Origin: Pelagibacterium xiamenense
GTDB taxonomy: Bacteria; Pseudomonadota; Alphaproteobacteria; Rhizobiales; Devosiaceae
Assembly: GCF_021166475.1 (NCBI RefSeq)
Contig: NZ_JAJOYS010000001.1
Location: forward strand, 620,001 to 684,000
Direction of reading: 5' to 3'
DNA: 64,000 bases
Part shown: positions 1 through 7,677 of the stretch, one piece after another
Position numbering within the stretch: position 1 is the first letter of the stretch
Layout: every line of letters begins with the position of its first letter
Program-made: the position numbers and the translations under genes
The notes under the pieces: model-generated
What the model saw: only the letters and a program-made list of their open reading frames with translations
What the model was told of the DNA's origin: nothing
The model's database searches: none

Positions 1-663
1 GGCAACTCCATGGCCCTGATGAAAAAGGATATGGGCGGCTCGGCGAACGTCCTGGGGCTCGCACACGCCATCGTCGACGCCAGGCTCAAGGTCCGGCTCC
101 GCGTGTTGATCCCCGTCGTCGAAAACGCGATTTCAGGCGCAGCCTTCCGCCCTGGCGACATCCTGCCCTCGCGCAAGGGGATCAGCGTCGAGATCGGCAA
201 TACCGACGCCGAAGGCCGTCTGATCCTGGCCGACGCACTGGCCCTCGGGGACGAGGACAGCCCGGATCTCATGGTCGACATGGCGACGCTGACCGGCGCC
301 GCGCGCGTCGCGCTCGGGCCGGAGCTGCCGGCGCTTTATGCGCGCGACGATGCGTTCGCCAGGGACCTCGTCGAAGCCGGGATGGCGATCGACGACCCGC
401 TTTGGCACATGCCGCTCTGGAGCTCCTACGACAAGCTCCTCGCGTCCAAGATCGCCGACGTCAACCACATCTCCTCGGGCGGGCTGGCCGGTTCCATCAC
501 GGCCGCGCTGTTTCTCAACCGTTTCGTCACACCCCAGACCGATTGGGCCCATCTCGACATCTTCGCCTGGGCGCCCGAGGCGCGGCCGGGCCGCCCGTTC
601 GGCGGCACGGATCAGGGCGTCCGCGCGCTTTATGCCGTCCTCAAGGAGCGTTACGGCGCGTGA
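1..663 (+). CDS. Leucyl aminopeptidase family (M17), C-terminal part
   Basis: The reading frame is open from the first base, so the N-terminus lies outside the window; 220 residues are visible. It is the catalytic half of an M17 cytosolic aminopeptidase, a two-metal enzyme that removes N-terminal residues from peptides. The segment MKKDMGGSANV and the family signature NTDAEGRLILADAL are both present; the latter carries the metal-binding Asp and Glu and the catalytic Arg. The C-terminal region with the SSGGLAGSITAALFL helix is also typical. The fragment ends in TGA just before the MarR-GNAT promoter. The exact subgroup (PepA or PepB-like) cannot be told from this part. Confidence 0.9.
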   Translation, partial: GNSMALMKKDMGGSANVLGLAHAIVDARLKVRLRVLIPVVENAISGAAFRPGDILPSRKGISVEIGNTDAEGRLILADALALGDEDSPDLMVDMATLTGAARVALGPELPALYARDDAFARDLVEAGMAIDDPLWHMPLWSSYDKLLASKIADVNHISSGGLAGSITAALFLNRFVTPQTDWAHLDIFAWAPEARPGRPFGGTDQGVRALYAVLKERYGA

Positions 664-668
664 TTTGA

Positions 669-706
669 TTGACTCTGGTGCGTATATTGTTGACTATATC
701 AACAAT
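669..706 (+). promoter_or_regulatory. Promoter with overlapping MarR-type operator
   Basis: A perfect inverted repeat, ATTGTTGA / TCAACAAT around a CTATA centre, covers 686-706. The centre forms most of a CTATAT -10 box (694-699), with a TTGACT -35 at 669-674 (19-bp spacer). A dimeric winged-helix protein bound here would block the promoter, so autorepression by the MarR-GNAT protein encoded 20 bp downstream is the natural reading. The palindrome is directly visible; the binding protein is inferred. Confidence 0.65.
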
Positions 707-726
707 TATGCTCTCCAGGGTTTGTC

Positions 727-1653
727 ATGTCTACCGTTGCAGAGGACGACATAGCCGCTTTTCGCGCCTTCAACCGCTTCTACACGAAGGTCATCGGCCT
801 TCTCGAGGAGGGAATGCTCAAAAGCCCGTTCTCGCTTGTCGAGGCGCGGCTGATCCACGAGATCGGGCGCCGTGGCGCAACGACGGCGGCGGCGCTCGCA
901 GAAGAGCTGGACATGGACCGGGGGCAGTTGAGCCGCCTCATCCGTCGGCTCTCCGACCAGGACCATCTTTCGATTGTCCCCGATGACGGCGACCGGCGCA
1001 CCAACAGGCTCATGCTGACGACCTCGGGCGAGATCGCCTGCGCAGAACTCAACGCCCTCAGCGACGATGCCGCCGAGGCGTTGCTGGAACCGCTCGACGC
1101 CGCTCGCCGTACCAGGCTGCTCGCGAGCATGCGCGCCATTCGCGACATCCTCGCTCCTGCCGACATGAGCGGTGCCCTCGTCCTGCGCCCGCCGCGGATT
1201 GGCGACATCGGTCATCTTATCGAGCGCCAGGCCGCGCTCTACAACAGCGAGTACGGCTGGAACGCCGAGTTCGAAGCGCTCATCGCGCGGATATACGCCG
1301 AATACGCCGAGGCGCCCGCAACCCCGCCAAAATATCTATGGGTCGCCGAAATCGGAGGGCAAATCGCGGGGTCGGTTTTCGTTCTGCCGGCACACGAAAC
1401 GGAGACAGCGCAGTTGCGCATGCTCTACGTGGAACCCTGCTTCCGCGGGCGCAGGCTCGGGCGGCTGCTGGTGGATGCCGCCGTGACCTTTTCACGCGAC
1501 TCCGGCTATCGCCGCGTTATCCTGTGGACACAAGACTGCCTCGCTTCGGCGCGCAGGATTTATCAGGCCGCGGGCTTCGAGCTCCAGCGTGAGGAGCGCC
1601 ACCACGCGTTTGGGCACGACCTCAATGGACAGTATTGGGCGCTGGATCTCTAG
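727..1653 (+). CDS. MarR-type HTH / GNAT N-acetyltransferase fusion protein
   Basis: 308 residues. The first ~145 are a MarR-like winged-helix domain (the run VEARLIHEIGRRGATTAAAL followed by the recognition-helix region LDMDRGQLSRLIRRL). Residues ~155-308 are a GNAT acetyltransferase, with the acetyl-CoA loop in RMLYVEPCFRGRRLGRLLV and the late strand RIYQAAGFEL. Such fusions are a known family (helix-turn-helix/GNAT) of unknown substrate. A perfect palindrome sits on the -10 box 20 bp upstream, which suggests autoregulation. The gene stands alone, convergent with the reductase gene that follows. Acetyl acceptor and inducing ligand cannot be read from sequence. Confidence 0.9.
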   Translation: MSTVAEDDIAAFRAFNRFYTKVIGLLEEGMLKSPFSLVEARLIHEIGRRGATTAAALAEELDMDRGQLSRLIRRLSDQDHLSIVPDDGDRRTNRLMLTTSGEIACAELNALSDDAAEALLEPLDAARRTRLLASMRAIRDILAPADMSGALVLRPPRIGDIGHLIERQAALYNSEYGWNAEFEALIARIYAEYAEAPATPPKYLWVAEIGGQIAGSVFVLPAHETETAQLRMLYVEPCFRGRRLGRLLVDAAVTFSRDSGYRRVILWTQDCLASARRIYQAAGFELQREERHHAFGHDLNGQYWALDL

Positions 1654-1691
1654 AGGCTGTTCCGGCGCCGCGTCCGCCCGGCATCGCCCCC

Positions 1692-2633
1692 CTAATACCC
1701 CCGCTCCCGATCCACCAGGTTCGTCAGCGGCGCGCCGCGCTCGTGCGCCCTAAGCATATCCGAAAAATACCGCACCCCGTTCGCTTCGTTCGAAACCGCG
1801 GCGATGTGCGGGGTGATGTAGCAGTTGTCGAGCGCCCAGAGCGGGCTCTGCTTGGGAAGCGGCTCCACCTCAAAGACGTCGACGCTCGCCGCGCCCAGGG
1901 TACCGTCCTTCAGCGCCTCGACGAGGTCCGCCTCGATCTGATGCCGGCCGCGCGCGGCGTTGACGACGACGGGGCCACCGGGCAGCTTGCCGCGGCGCAG
2001 GCCCTTGAACGTTGCCATGTTGAGGATGCCTTGCGTTTCTTCGGTCAGTGGCAGCAGATTGACGAGGATGTCCGTCGCCGCGAGGAAATCGGCAAACGCT
2101 TCCGCACCCGCAAACGTCTCGACGCCGTCGATCGATTTCCGGCTGCGGCTCCAGCCGTTGACTGTAAAGCCGAGCATGCCGAGCTTGCGCGCGGCGTCTT
2201 CTCCCAGAACGCCCAGCCCCATGACGCCGACCGCTATGGCGGTCGCAGGCGGCGGGTAGAGTTGCGTCCAGACCTTGGCCCTCTGATGTGCCTGGTAGCG
2301 CGAGATGAGCCGGTGATGCATGGTCACTTGCGCAATGACATAGTCGCTCATGGACTGCGTCATATCCGCATCGACAAACCGCACGATGGGCACGTCGGGC
2401 AGGTTGGGGTGCGTTAGAAGCGCGTCGACGCCCGCGCCGAGCGAAAAGATCGCCCTGAGACTGTCGAGCCCCTCGAAGGCGTCGGGCGCGGGCTTCCAGG
2501 CGAAGACGTAACGGATCTCCGAACGCGGAACGGCGTCGCCCTCCGCGTAGACCGGATACCCATCAAGCGCGCGCCGGAATCGTTCCACCCAGGGAGATTG
2601 ATCGAGGCCGGGGAGATGGACGAGAAGCGCCAT
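1692..2633 (-). CDS. ghrA: Glyoxylate/hydroxypyruvate reductase A (D-2-hydroxyacid dehydrogenase family)
   Basis: 313 residues, the normal length for GhrA-type reductases, which reduce glyoxylate and hydroxypyruvate with NADPH in the cytosol. The Rossmann motif GVMGLGVLGEDAAR is at ~135-148. The catalytic Arg lies in NAARGRHQI, the Glu in FEVEPLP and the His in TPHIAA, all intact. WSRSRKSIDG after the second strand gives an Arg/Ser-rich cofactor pocket that favours NADPH. It is convergent with the MarR-GNAT gene and follows the cytochrome gene on the same strand, but a strong terminator between them makes it a separate unit. Confidence 0.88.
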   Translation of the reverse strand: MALLVHLPGLDQSPWVERFRRALDGYPVYAEGDAVPRSEIRYVFAWKPAPDAFEGLDSLRAIFSLGAGVDALLTHPNLPDVPIVRFVDADMTQSMSDYVIAQVTMHHRLISRYQAHQRAKVWTQLYPPPATAIAVGVMGLGVLGEDAARKLGMLGFTVNGWSRSRKSIDGVETFAGAEAFADFLAATDILVNLLPLTEETQGILNMATFKGLRRGKLPGGPVVVNAARGRHQIEADLVEALKDGTLGAASVDVFEVEPLPKQSPLWALDNCYITPHIAAVSNEANGVRYFSDMLRAHERGAPLTNLVDRERGY

Positions 2634-2651
2634 GGGATAATCCTGTGAACC

Positions 2652-2686
2652 AAAAAAAATAGGCCGCGCCGGAGACCGGCACGGCC
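2652..2686 (-). terminator. Intrinsic terminator after the cytochrome c gene
   Basis: Read on the minus strand, an 11-bp stem (2676-2686 with 2662-2672, one G-U pair) with a 3-nt loop is followed by TA and a run of eight T. It lies ~40 bp past the cytochrome stop codon and ends that transcript before ghrA. Confidence 0.85.
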
Positions 2687-2728
2687 ATGATAGGGAATTT
2701 TCCAGGCGCTGTCAGTGCGCGGCGGGGG

Positions 2729-3532
2729 CTACTGTCCCGCGGCTTCGCCGTCTTCCTGGGCTTCAACGGTATCTTCGACAGGAACCGGCTCTAGCGTAGC
2801 GTCCCCGTCTTCGACGGGCGCCGTTTCTTCGGCGCCGGTCTCAGGAGCTGCCTCGCTCTCGCCTGCCTCGGCCGGCGCAGCTTCACCTTCGCCCTCGACC
2901 GGGACCTCGACGGTTTCGGCGGGGCTGGCGCCCTCATCGGCCAGTTCGGCCTCGTCCTGTGCTTCGCTCGGAGCCTCGGCCGCAGGGGCCTCGGGCAGCG
3001 GCGCCGGCGTATCGGCCTGCTCGCGCAGGAAGGCGATGAGGTTGGCACGGTCTTCGGGGTTGGAAAGACCCGCGAAGGTCATCTTCGTGCCCGGCGCGAA
3101 ATTGCGCGGGGATTCGATGAACGCGTCGAGGTTTTCGTACGACCAGACTTCCCCGGCAGCACCCAGAGAGGCAAGCGCGTCCGAATAGGCAAAGCCATCA
3201 TGGGCCGCGATGGGGCGCTCTACGATACCCCAGAGACCCGGACCGGTGCGGTCTTCGTTGGACGCGGAAAAATCGTGGCACGACTGGCAGCGGTTGATGA
3301 GGTTCGCCCCGGCCTCGGCGCTTGCGGTCTGCATGCGCTCGGCAATCGAGGCGACTTCCGGTGCGGCTTCGGCAGCCTCTTCGCCGGTCCCCTCGGGCAT
3401 CGGCAGCTCATAGGTGGCGCCGCGGCCCTCGATCGGATGATAGATGGCCTCGGCAAGAAAGCCGACGCCCATGACAAAGACGAGCGTGCCAAGAATGGCG
3501 CCGAAGATCTTGTTGAGTTCGAATGAATCCAT
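2729..3532 (-). CDS. cycM: Membrane-anchored cytochrome c (CycM/c552-like) with long acidic C-terminal tail
   Basis: 267 residues from the ATG that begins MDSFELNKIF, chosen because it directly precedes the family's N-terminal membrane anchor (residues ~9-28). A single heme site CQSCH is near residue 82 and the distal Met is in GTKMTFAGL, as in mitochondrial-type cytochrome c. Alphaproteobacterial CycM carries electrons to the aa3 oxidase from a membrane tether. The last ~95 residues are almost only Ala, Glu, Pro, Val and Asp and would be disordered and strongly negative. The gene is divergent from pheA, the usual alphaproteobacterial arrangement. Confidence 0.88.
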   Translation of the reverse strand: MDSFELNKIFGAILGTLVFVMGVGFLAEAIYHPIEGRGATYELPMPEGTGEEAAEAAPEVASIAERMQTASAEAGANLINRCQSCHDFSASNEDRTGPGLWGIVERPIAAHDGFAYSDALASLGAAGEVWSYENLDAFIESPRNFAPGTKMTFAGLSNPEDRANLIAFLREQADTPAPLPEAPAAEAPSEAQDEAELADEGASPAETVEVPVEGEGEAAPAEAGESEAAPETGAEETAPVEDGDATLEPVPVEDTVEAQEDGEAAGQ

Positions 3533-3825
3533 AGTCTCGGTCTCTCCGTACCGTTTCCCTCGCCGGCGCCGGCCGTGCAAAAATCTCGTAAGGCATAAGC
3601 GGACGCTGGGCCACCCGGTCCATGACCCGCAAAAGAAGGGTCGCGCCAAAGTCCCGGATTCGCCCACCAAGCCCGCGCGCGGACCTTATAATAGAAGTTT
3701 TGGCGCGCGCAACCGGCATCGGTAAAGGTGCGACAATTGCCGCAAATCCCGCCAAGATTGACTCCGCCGCGGGCGGGGGCCATTAGAGGCGCGCACCGAT
3801 CATAATTCGATATGGATACCGGACA
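3533..3825. other. Divergent intergenic region cycM / pheA
   Basis: 293 bp between two divergent genes. It contains a TATAAT hexamer at 3687-3692 on the plus strand without a convincing -35 partner. Promoters for both genes must lie here, but I cannot assign them. No small gene is visible. Confidence 0.4.
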
Positions 3826-4668
3826 ATGGGTCACAAGATAGCGTTTCAGGGCGAGATGGGAGCCTTCAGTCATGCGGCGGCGCACGGCTTTTTTCCCGAC
3901 GACGAACCGATGCCCTGCGTGACCTTCGAGGAGACCATCGGCGCGGTGCAGAAGGGCGAGGCGGACTATGCCGTCGTCCCGGTGGAAAATTCGCTCTATG
4001 GCCGGATCACCGACATCCACCACATCCTGCCCGAAAGCGGGCTGCACATTATCGGGGAATACTACCTGCCCGTGCGCATGAACCTGCTCGCGGTCCCCGG
4101 CGCGACGCTCGCGGATATCAAGTCTGTTCAGAGCCTTTCGGTGGCGCTCGGACAGTGCCGCAAGTTCATTGCCGAGCACAAGCTGCGCACGGTCAATGCC
4201 GTCGACACCGCGGGTTCGGCGCGCGAGGTCGCGCAAAAGGGCGACAAGTCGCTCGCCGCCATCGCCTCGCGCTTTGCTGCCGAAATCTACGGGCTCGACG
4301 TTCTCGCCGAAAATATCGAGGACGCGTCTCACAACACCACGCGCTTTCTGATCATGGCGCGCGACCCCAAATACGCAACGCCGAACGGCACGAGGGTCAA
4401 GACGACCTTCGTCTTTCGCGTGCGCAACGTGCCCGCCGCGCTTTACAAGGCCATGGGCGGGTTCGCGACCAACGGGGTCAACATGACCAAACTCGAAAGC
4501 TACATGGTCGACGGCTCGTTCACCGCAACGCAGTTTTACGCCGATATCGAAGGGCACCCCGAAGACCGGAACGTCACGTTCGCGCTCGAGGAGCTCGGGT
4601 TTTTCTCCGATCACTTCAAGATACTGGGTGTCTATCCTGTTGCGGAGAACGCGCCGGATTCCGAGTAG
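3826..4668 (+). CDS. pheA: Prephenate dehydratase
   Basis: 280 residues, the length of a stand-alone bacterial prephenate dehydratase without chorismate mutase. It converts prephenate to phenylpyruvate in phenylalanine synthesis. The catalytic domain has the opening IAFQGEMGAFSHAAA, the VPVENSLYGRI strand, and HNTTRFLIM with the catalytic Thr. Residues ~190-270 are an ACT domain (GVNMTKLESYMVDGSF), which binds phenylalanine for feedback inhibition in this family. It is followed by the SRP RNA gene after ~40 bp. Confidence 0.96.
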   Translation: MGHKIAFQGEMGAFSHAAAHGFFPDDEPMPCVTFEETIGAVQKGEADYAVVPVENSLYGRITDIHHILPESGLHIIGEYYLPVRMNLLAVPGATLADIKSVQSLSVALGQCRKFIAEHKLRTVNAVDTAGSAREVAQKGDKSLAAIASRFAAEIYGLDVLAENIEDASHNTTRFLIMARDPKYATPNGTRVKTTFVFRVRNVPAALYKAMGGFATNGVNMTKLESYMVDGSFTATQFYADIEGHPEDRNVTFALEELGFFSDHFKILGVYPVAENAPDSE

Positions 4669-4708
4669 GGCCCTTGCATTCGGCGCGCCGATGTAACACA
4701 TAGGGCGT

Positions 4709-4804
4709 TGGGAGGTTGGTGACGGACGAACCGCTCGCCAACCGGGTCAGGTCCGGAAGGAAGCAGCCCTAACGAGTACGGCACGGGTCGTCGTCAGCCT
4801 CCTG
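4709..4804 (+). ncRNA. ffs: 4.5S signal recognition particle RNA (small bacterial type)
   Basis: The universally conserved SRP helix-8 core is present as GGTCAGGTCCGGAAGGAAGC followed by AGCCCTAACGAG (4745-4776). The ends close: 4711-4724 pairs with 4789-4802 over 14 positions including several G-U pairs, giving the expected ~100-nt hairpin. This RNA binds Ffh and directs membrane-protein ribosomes to FtsY. It lies between pheA and dnaX. End positions are approximate. Confidence 0.95.
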
Positions 4805-4896
4805 CTACTTGGCGCCAAGCTCAGGCCATTCATCAAGCCCGACAGTCACAGCCGGCGCCCCGTCCGCATTTGGCGATGGGCACGCGACAGGAAGAT

Positions 4897-6621
4897 ATGG
4901 CGACCTCCGACCCGCAAAAGACCCCCTATCAGGTTCTGGCTCGCAAGTACCGGCCAGGCAGTTTTGAAAGCCTGATCGGGCAGGATGCAATGGTGAGGAC
5001 GCTTTCGAACGCGTTCAAGTCCGGCCGAATCCACCACGCTTTCATCCTGACCGGCGTCCGCGGCGTGGGCAAGACGACGACGGCGCGGATTCTGGCGCGC
5101 GCCTTCAACTACGCGGATGAAACCGGGGCGCACCCGACGCTGGACCTTCAGAAGGAAGGCCTGCACTGCGCCGAGATCATCGCAGGCACCCATGTCGATG
5201 TGATGGAGATGGACGCCGCTTCCAATACCGGCATCGATTCCATCCGCGAAATCAACGCGATGACCCGCACGCCGCCGATGAGCGCACCCTATAAGGTGTT
5301 CATCATCGACGAAGTGCACATGCTCTCGACCTCGGCCTTTAACGGGCTATTGAAGACCCTCGAAGAGCCGCCCCCTTATGTGAAGTTCATCTTCGCGACC
5401 ACCGAAATCCGCAAGGTTCCCGTCACCATCCTTTCGCGCTGTCAGCGGTTCGACCTGCGGCGGATCACGCCCGAGGTGATGACTCAATATCTCACGGGGC
5501 TGCTCGAAAAGGAGGGCGTCCCGTTCGAGCCCGAAGCGCTGGCGATGATCGTGCGTGCGGGCGAGGGGTCGGCGCGCGACTGCCTTTCTTTGACCGACCA
5601 GGCGATTGCCCATGGCGACGGGCGGATCACCGCCGAGGCGGTGCGCATGATGCTCGGGCTCGCCGACCGCGCGCAGGTGATCGACCTTTTCGAGAACGTC
5701 ATGCACGGGAACGTCGCCGCCGCGCTCGACGGGCTGCGTAATCTTTACGATTCGGGCGCCGATCCTTCGACGATCATCGCCGATCTCGCGGAATTCACCC
5801 ATCTGGTGACCCGCATCAAGATCGTGCCCTCCGCCGCCGAGGACCCGGTGCTGACCCCGGACGAAAAGACCCGTGGCGCCGACCTGGCCAACCGGCTGGG
5901 CCTGCGCATTCTCACCCGCACCTGGCAGATCCTGTCCAACGGGCTCACAGAAATCGCCCAGTCGGGGAACGGATTGCAGGCGGCCGAAATGGTGTTGATC
6001 CGGCTCGCTTACGCCGCCGATCTTCCCAGCCCCGACGAACTGATCGAAAAGCTGACCGGCCAGCCCCCCGAAACGACAACGGCCCCCTCGGCGCCGGCCC
6101 CGGGCGGCGGCGGTGCCAACGCGCGCGCAGCCGCGCCGATGGCCCGGCCTCAGGCCCATGCCGCACCCGCAGCGGAAACGACGCTGCCCGCACCGGGCAG
6201 CTATGCCGAACTCGTGGCGCTTGCCGGGGAAAAACGCGATATACTGCTCAAGCACGCGCTCGAATCCGACATGAAGCCTGTGAGCTTCGAAACCGGACGG
6301 ATCGAGGTGGCGCTGACGCCGACGGCGAACCCGTCGATTGTCTCGGTACTGTCGGCCCGGCTCAAGGACTGGACCGGACGACCCTGGCTCGTGACGGTGT
6401 CGACCAAGGAAATCGATGCTCCGACCTTGCGCGAGGCACGCGAAGCGGACCGGCGCAACGCCCGCGACGCGGCGCTAGAAGATCCGATGGTGAAGGCGGT
6501 GATGGAAACCTTCCCCGGCGCCCGGCTCGTCGACATCAAGACGCGTGAAACGGCGCCCGAAAACGAGGCGCTCGAAGACCCCGAGGCGATTGAAGGCCTC
6601 GAGACGGAGGACGACGAATGA
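4897..6621 (+). CDS. dnaX: DNA polymerase III subunit gamma/tau
   Basis: 574 residues from the ATG preceded by AGGAAG; in-frame TTG 4870 and ATG 4876 are alternatives. It is the clamp-loader motor: Walker A GVRGVGKTTT, Walker B IIDEVHMLS, and sensor region FATTEIRKVPVTILSRCQRF. The zinc module that holds four cysteines in E. coli keeps only one (LHCAEI), which I recall as usual in alphaproteobacteria. Domain III is followed by an Ala/Pro/Gly-rich linker (~395-435) and a tau-like C-terminal domain that would contact the polymerase. It overlaps ybaB by ATGA, and recR follows, so the three form a DNA-maintenance operon. Confidence 0.96.
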   Translation: MATSDPQKTPYQVLARKYRPGSFESLIGQDAMVRTLSNAFKSGRIHHAFILTGVRGVGKTTTARILARAFNYADETGAHPTLDLQKEGLHCAEIIAGTHVDVMEMDAASNTGIDSIREINAMTRTPPMSAPYKVFIIDEVHMLSTSAFNGLLKTLEEPPPYVKFIFATTEIRKVPVTILSRCQRFDLRRITPEVMTQYLTGLLEKEGVPFEPEALAMIVRAGEGSARDCLSLTDQAIAHGDGRITAEAVRMMLGLADRAQVIDLFENVMHGNVAAALDGLRNLYDSGADPSTIIADLAEFTHLVTRIKIVPSAAEDPVLTPDEKTRGADLANRLGLRILTRTWQILSNGLTEIAQSGNGLQAAEMVLIRLAYAADLPSPDELIEKLTGQPPETTTAPSAPAPGGGGANARAAAPMARPQAHAAPAAETTLPAPGSYAELVALAGEKRDILLKHALESDMKPVSFETGRIEVALTPTANPSIVSVLSARLKDWTGRPWLVTVSTKEIDAPTLREAREADRRNARDAALEDPMVKAVMETFPGARLVDIKTRETAPENEALEDPEAIEGLETEDDE

Positions 6622-6941
6622 AAGACATTATGGGCATGATGAAGAAGGCCCAGGAATTCCAGCAGCGCGCCCAGGAAATGCAGCAAGAGGCCGCTTCGAC
6701 GATCGTCGAAGGCACATCCGGCGGTGGCCTGGTGACGGTCTCGATGACCGCCAAGGGCGATCTTCGCGGCATGAAGATCGATCCGTCGCTTCTCAAACCC
6801 GAAGAGGCGGAAATTCTCGAGGACCTGATCGTCGCCGCGCATGCGGACGCGCGCCGCAAGGGCGACGACTTCATGCAGTCGAAAATGAGCGAAATGACCG
6901 CCGGCCTGCCCATCCCGCCGGGCATGAAGTTCCCGTTCTAG
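6618..6941 (+). CDS. YbaB/EbfC family nucleoid-associated protein
   Basis: 107 residues, the standard size. The protein is a small dimer that binds DNA and is nearly always encoded between dnaX and recR, as here. Visible features are the N-terminal amphipathic helix rich in Lys and Gln ([20 protein letters not shown]), the central beta strands [20 protein letters not shown], and the C-terminal helix with [10 protein letters not shown] and the [10 protein letters not shown] tail. The start overlaps the dnaX stop (ATGA), implying translational coupling. Confidence 0.95.
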   Translation: MKDIMGMMKKAQEFQQRAQEMQQEAASTIVEGTSGGGLVTVSMTAKGDLRGMKIDPSLLKPEEAEILEDLIVAAHADARRKGDDFMQSKMSEMTAGLPIPPGMKFPF

Positions 6942-6951
6942 AGCAACGCCG

Positions 6952-7554
6952 ATGGCAAACCCGTCCGGCGGACCGGAGATCGAACAGCTCATCCAACTGC
7001 TTTCGCGGCTGCCCGGGCTCGGGCCGCGCTCGGGACGGCGCGCCGTGCTGCACCTCATCAAGAAAAAAGAGCAGCTGATGATCCCGCTGGCCGCCGCGCT
7101 CGACCGCGCGGTCGAGGCGGTCAAGGTCTGCGGGACCTGCGGCAATGTCGATACGGTCTCGCCGTGCACGATCTGCGCGGACCCCCGCCGGGCAGAGAGT
7201 GGGCTTCTGATCGTCGTCGAGGACGTCGCCGACCTCTGGGCCCTCGAACGCGCCGGCATCGGTCCGGTGCGCTACCATGTGCTCGGCGGCGTGCTCTCGC
7301 CGCTCGACGGTGTGGGGCCGGATGACATTTCCATCGACGCCCTGATCGCCCGGGCCCCTGAATACAGGGAAATCGTCATCGGCGTGAACGCCACGGTCGA
7401 GGGGCAGACCACTGCTCACTACATTACCGACCGCCTTGCCGGGTCGGGCGTCAAGATCACGCGCCTGGCGCATGGCGTGCCGGTGGGCGGCGAGCTCGAC
7501 TATCTCGACGAAGGCACGCTGAGCCAGGCACTCAAGGCCAGGACCAGCTTCTAG
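6952..7554 (+). CDS. recR: Recombination mediator protein RecR
   Basis: 200 residues, normal length. RecR acts with RecF/RecO to load RecA on gapped DNA. The helix-hairpin-helix [19 protein letters not shown] is at ~17-35. The zinc finger has four cysteines in VCGTCGNVD and [16 protein letters not shown] domain follows ([15 protein letters not shown]), and the C-terminus has [15 protein letters not shown], characteristic of the family. It lies 10 bp after ybaB in the dnaX operon. Confidence 0.97.
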   Translation: MANPSGGPEIEQLIQLLSRLPGLGPRSGRRAVLHLIKKKEQLMIPLAAALDRAVEAVKVCGTCGNVDTVSPCTICADPRRAESGLLIVVEDVADLWALERAGIGPVRYHVLGGVLSPLDGVGPDDISIDALIARAPEYREIVIGVNATVEGQTTAHYITDRLAGSGVKITRLAHGVPVGGELDYLDEGTLSQALKARTSF

Positions 7555-7677
7555 CGGTTCTGGTGACCATTGGTTAAGCATGGGGGACGCGAACGGCGCG
7601 CGTCTCCAGTCCCGTCCGAGTTTGTTTACGTATTTGCCCCAAAACACGTCACGTGTGGGACGAATTACGCGTGACTC

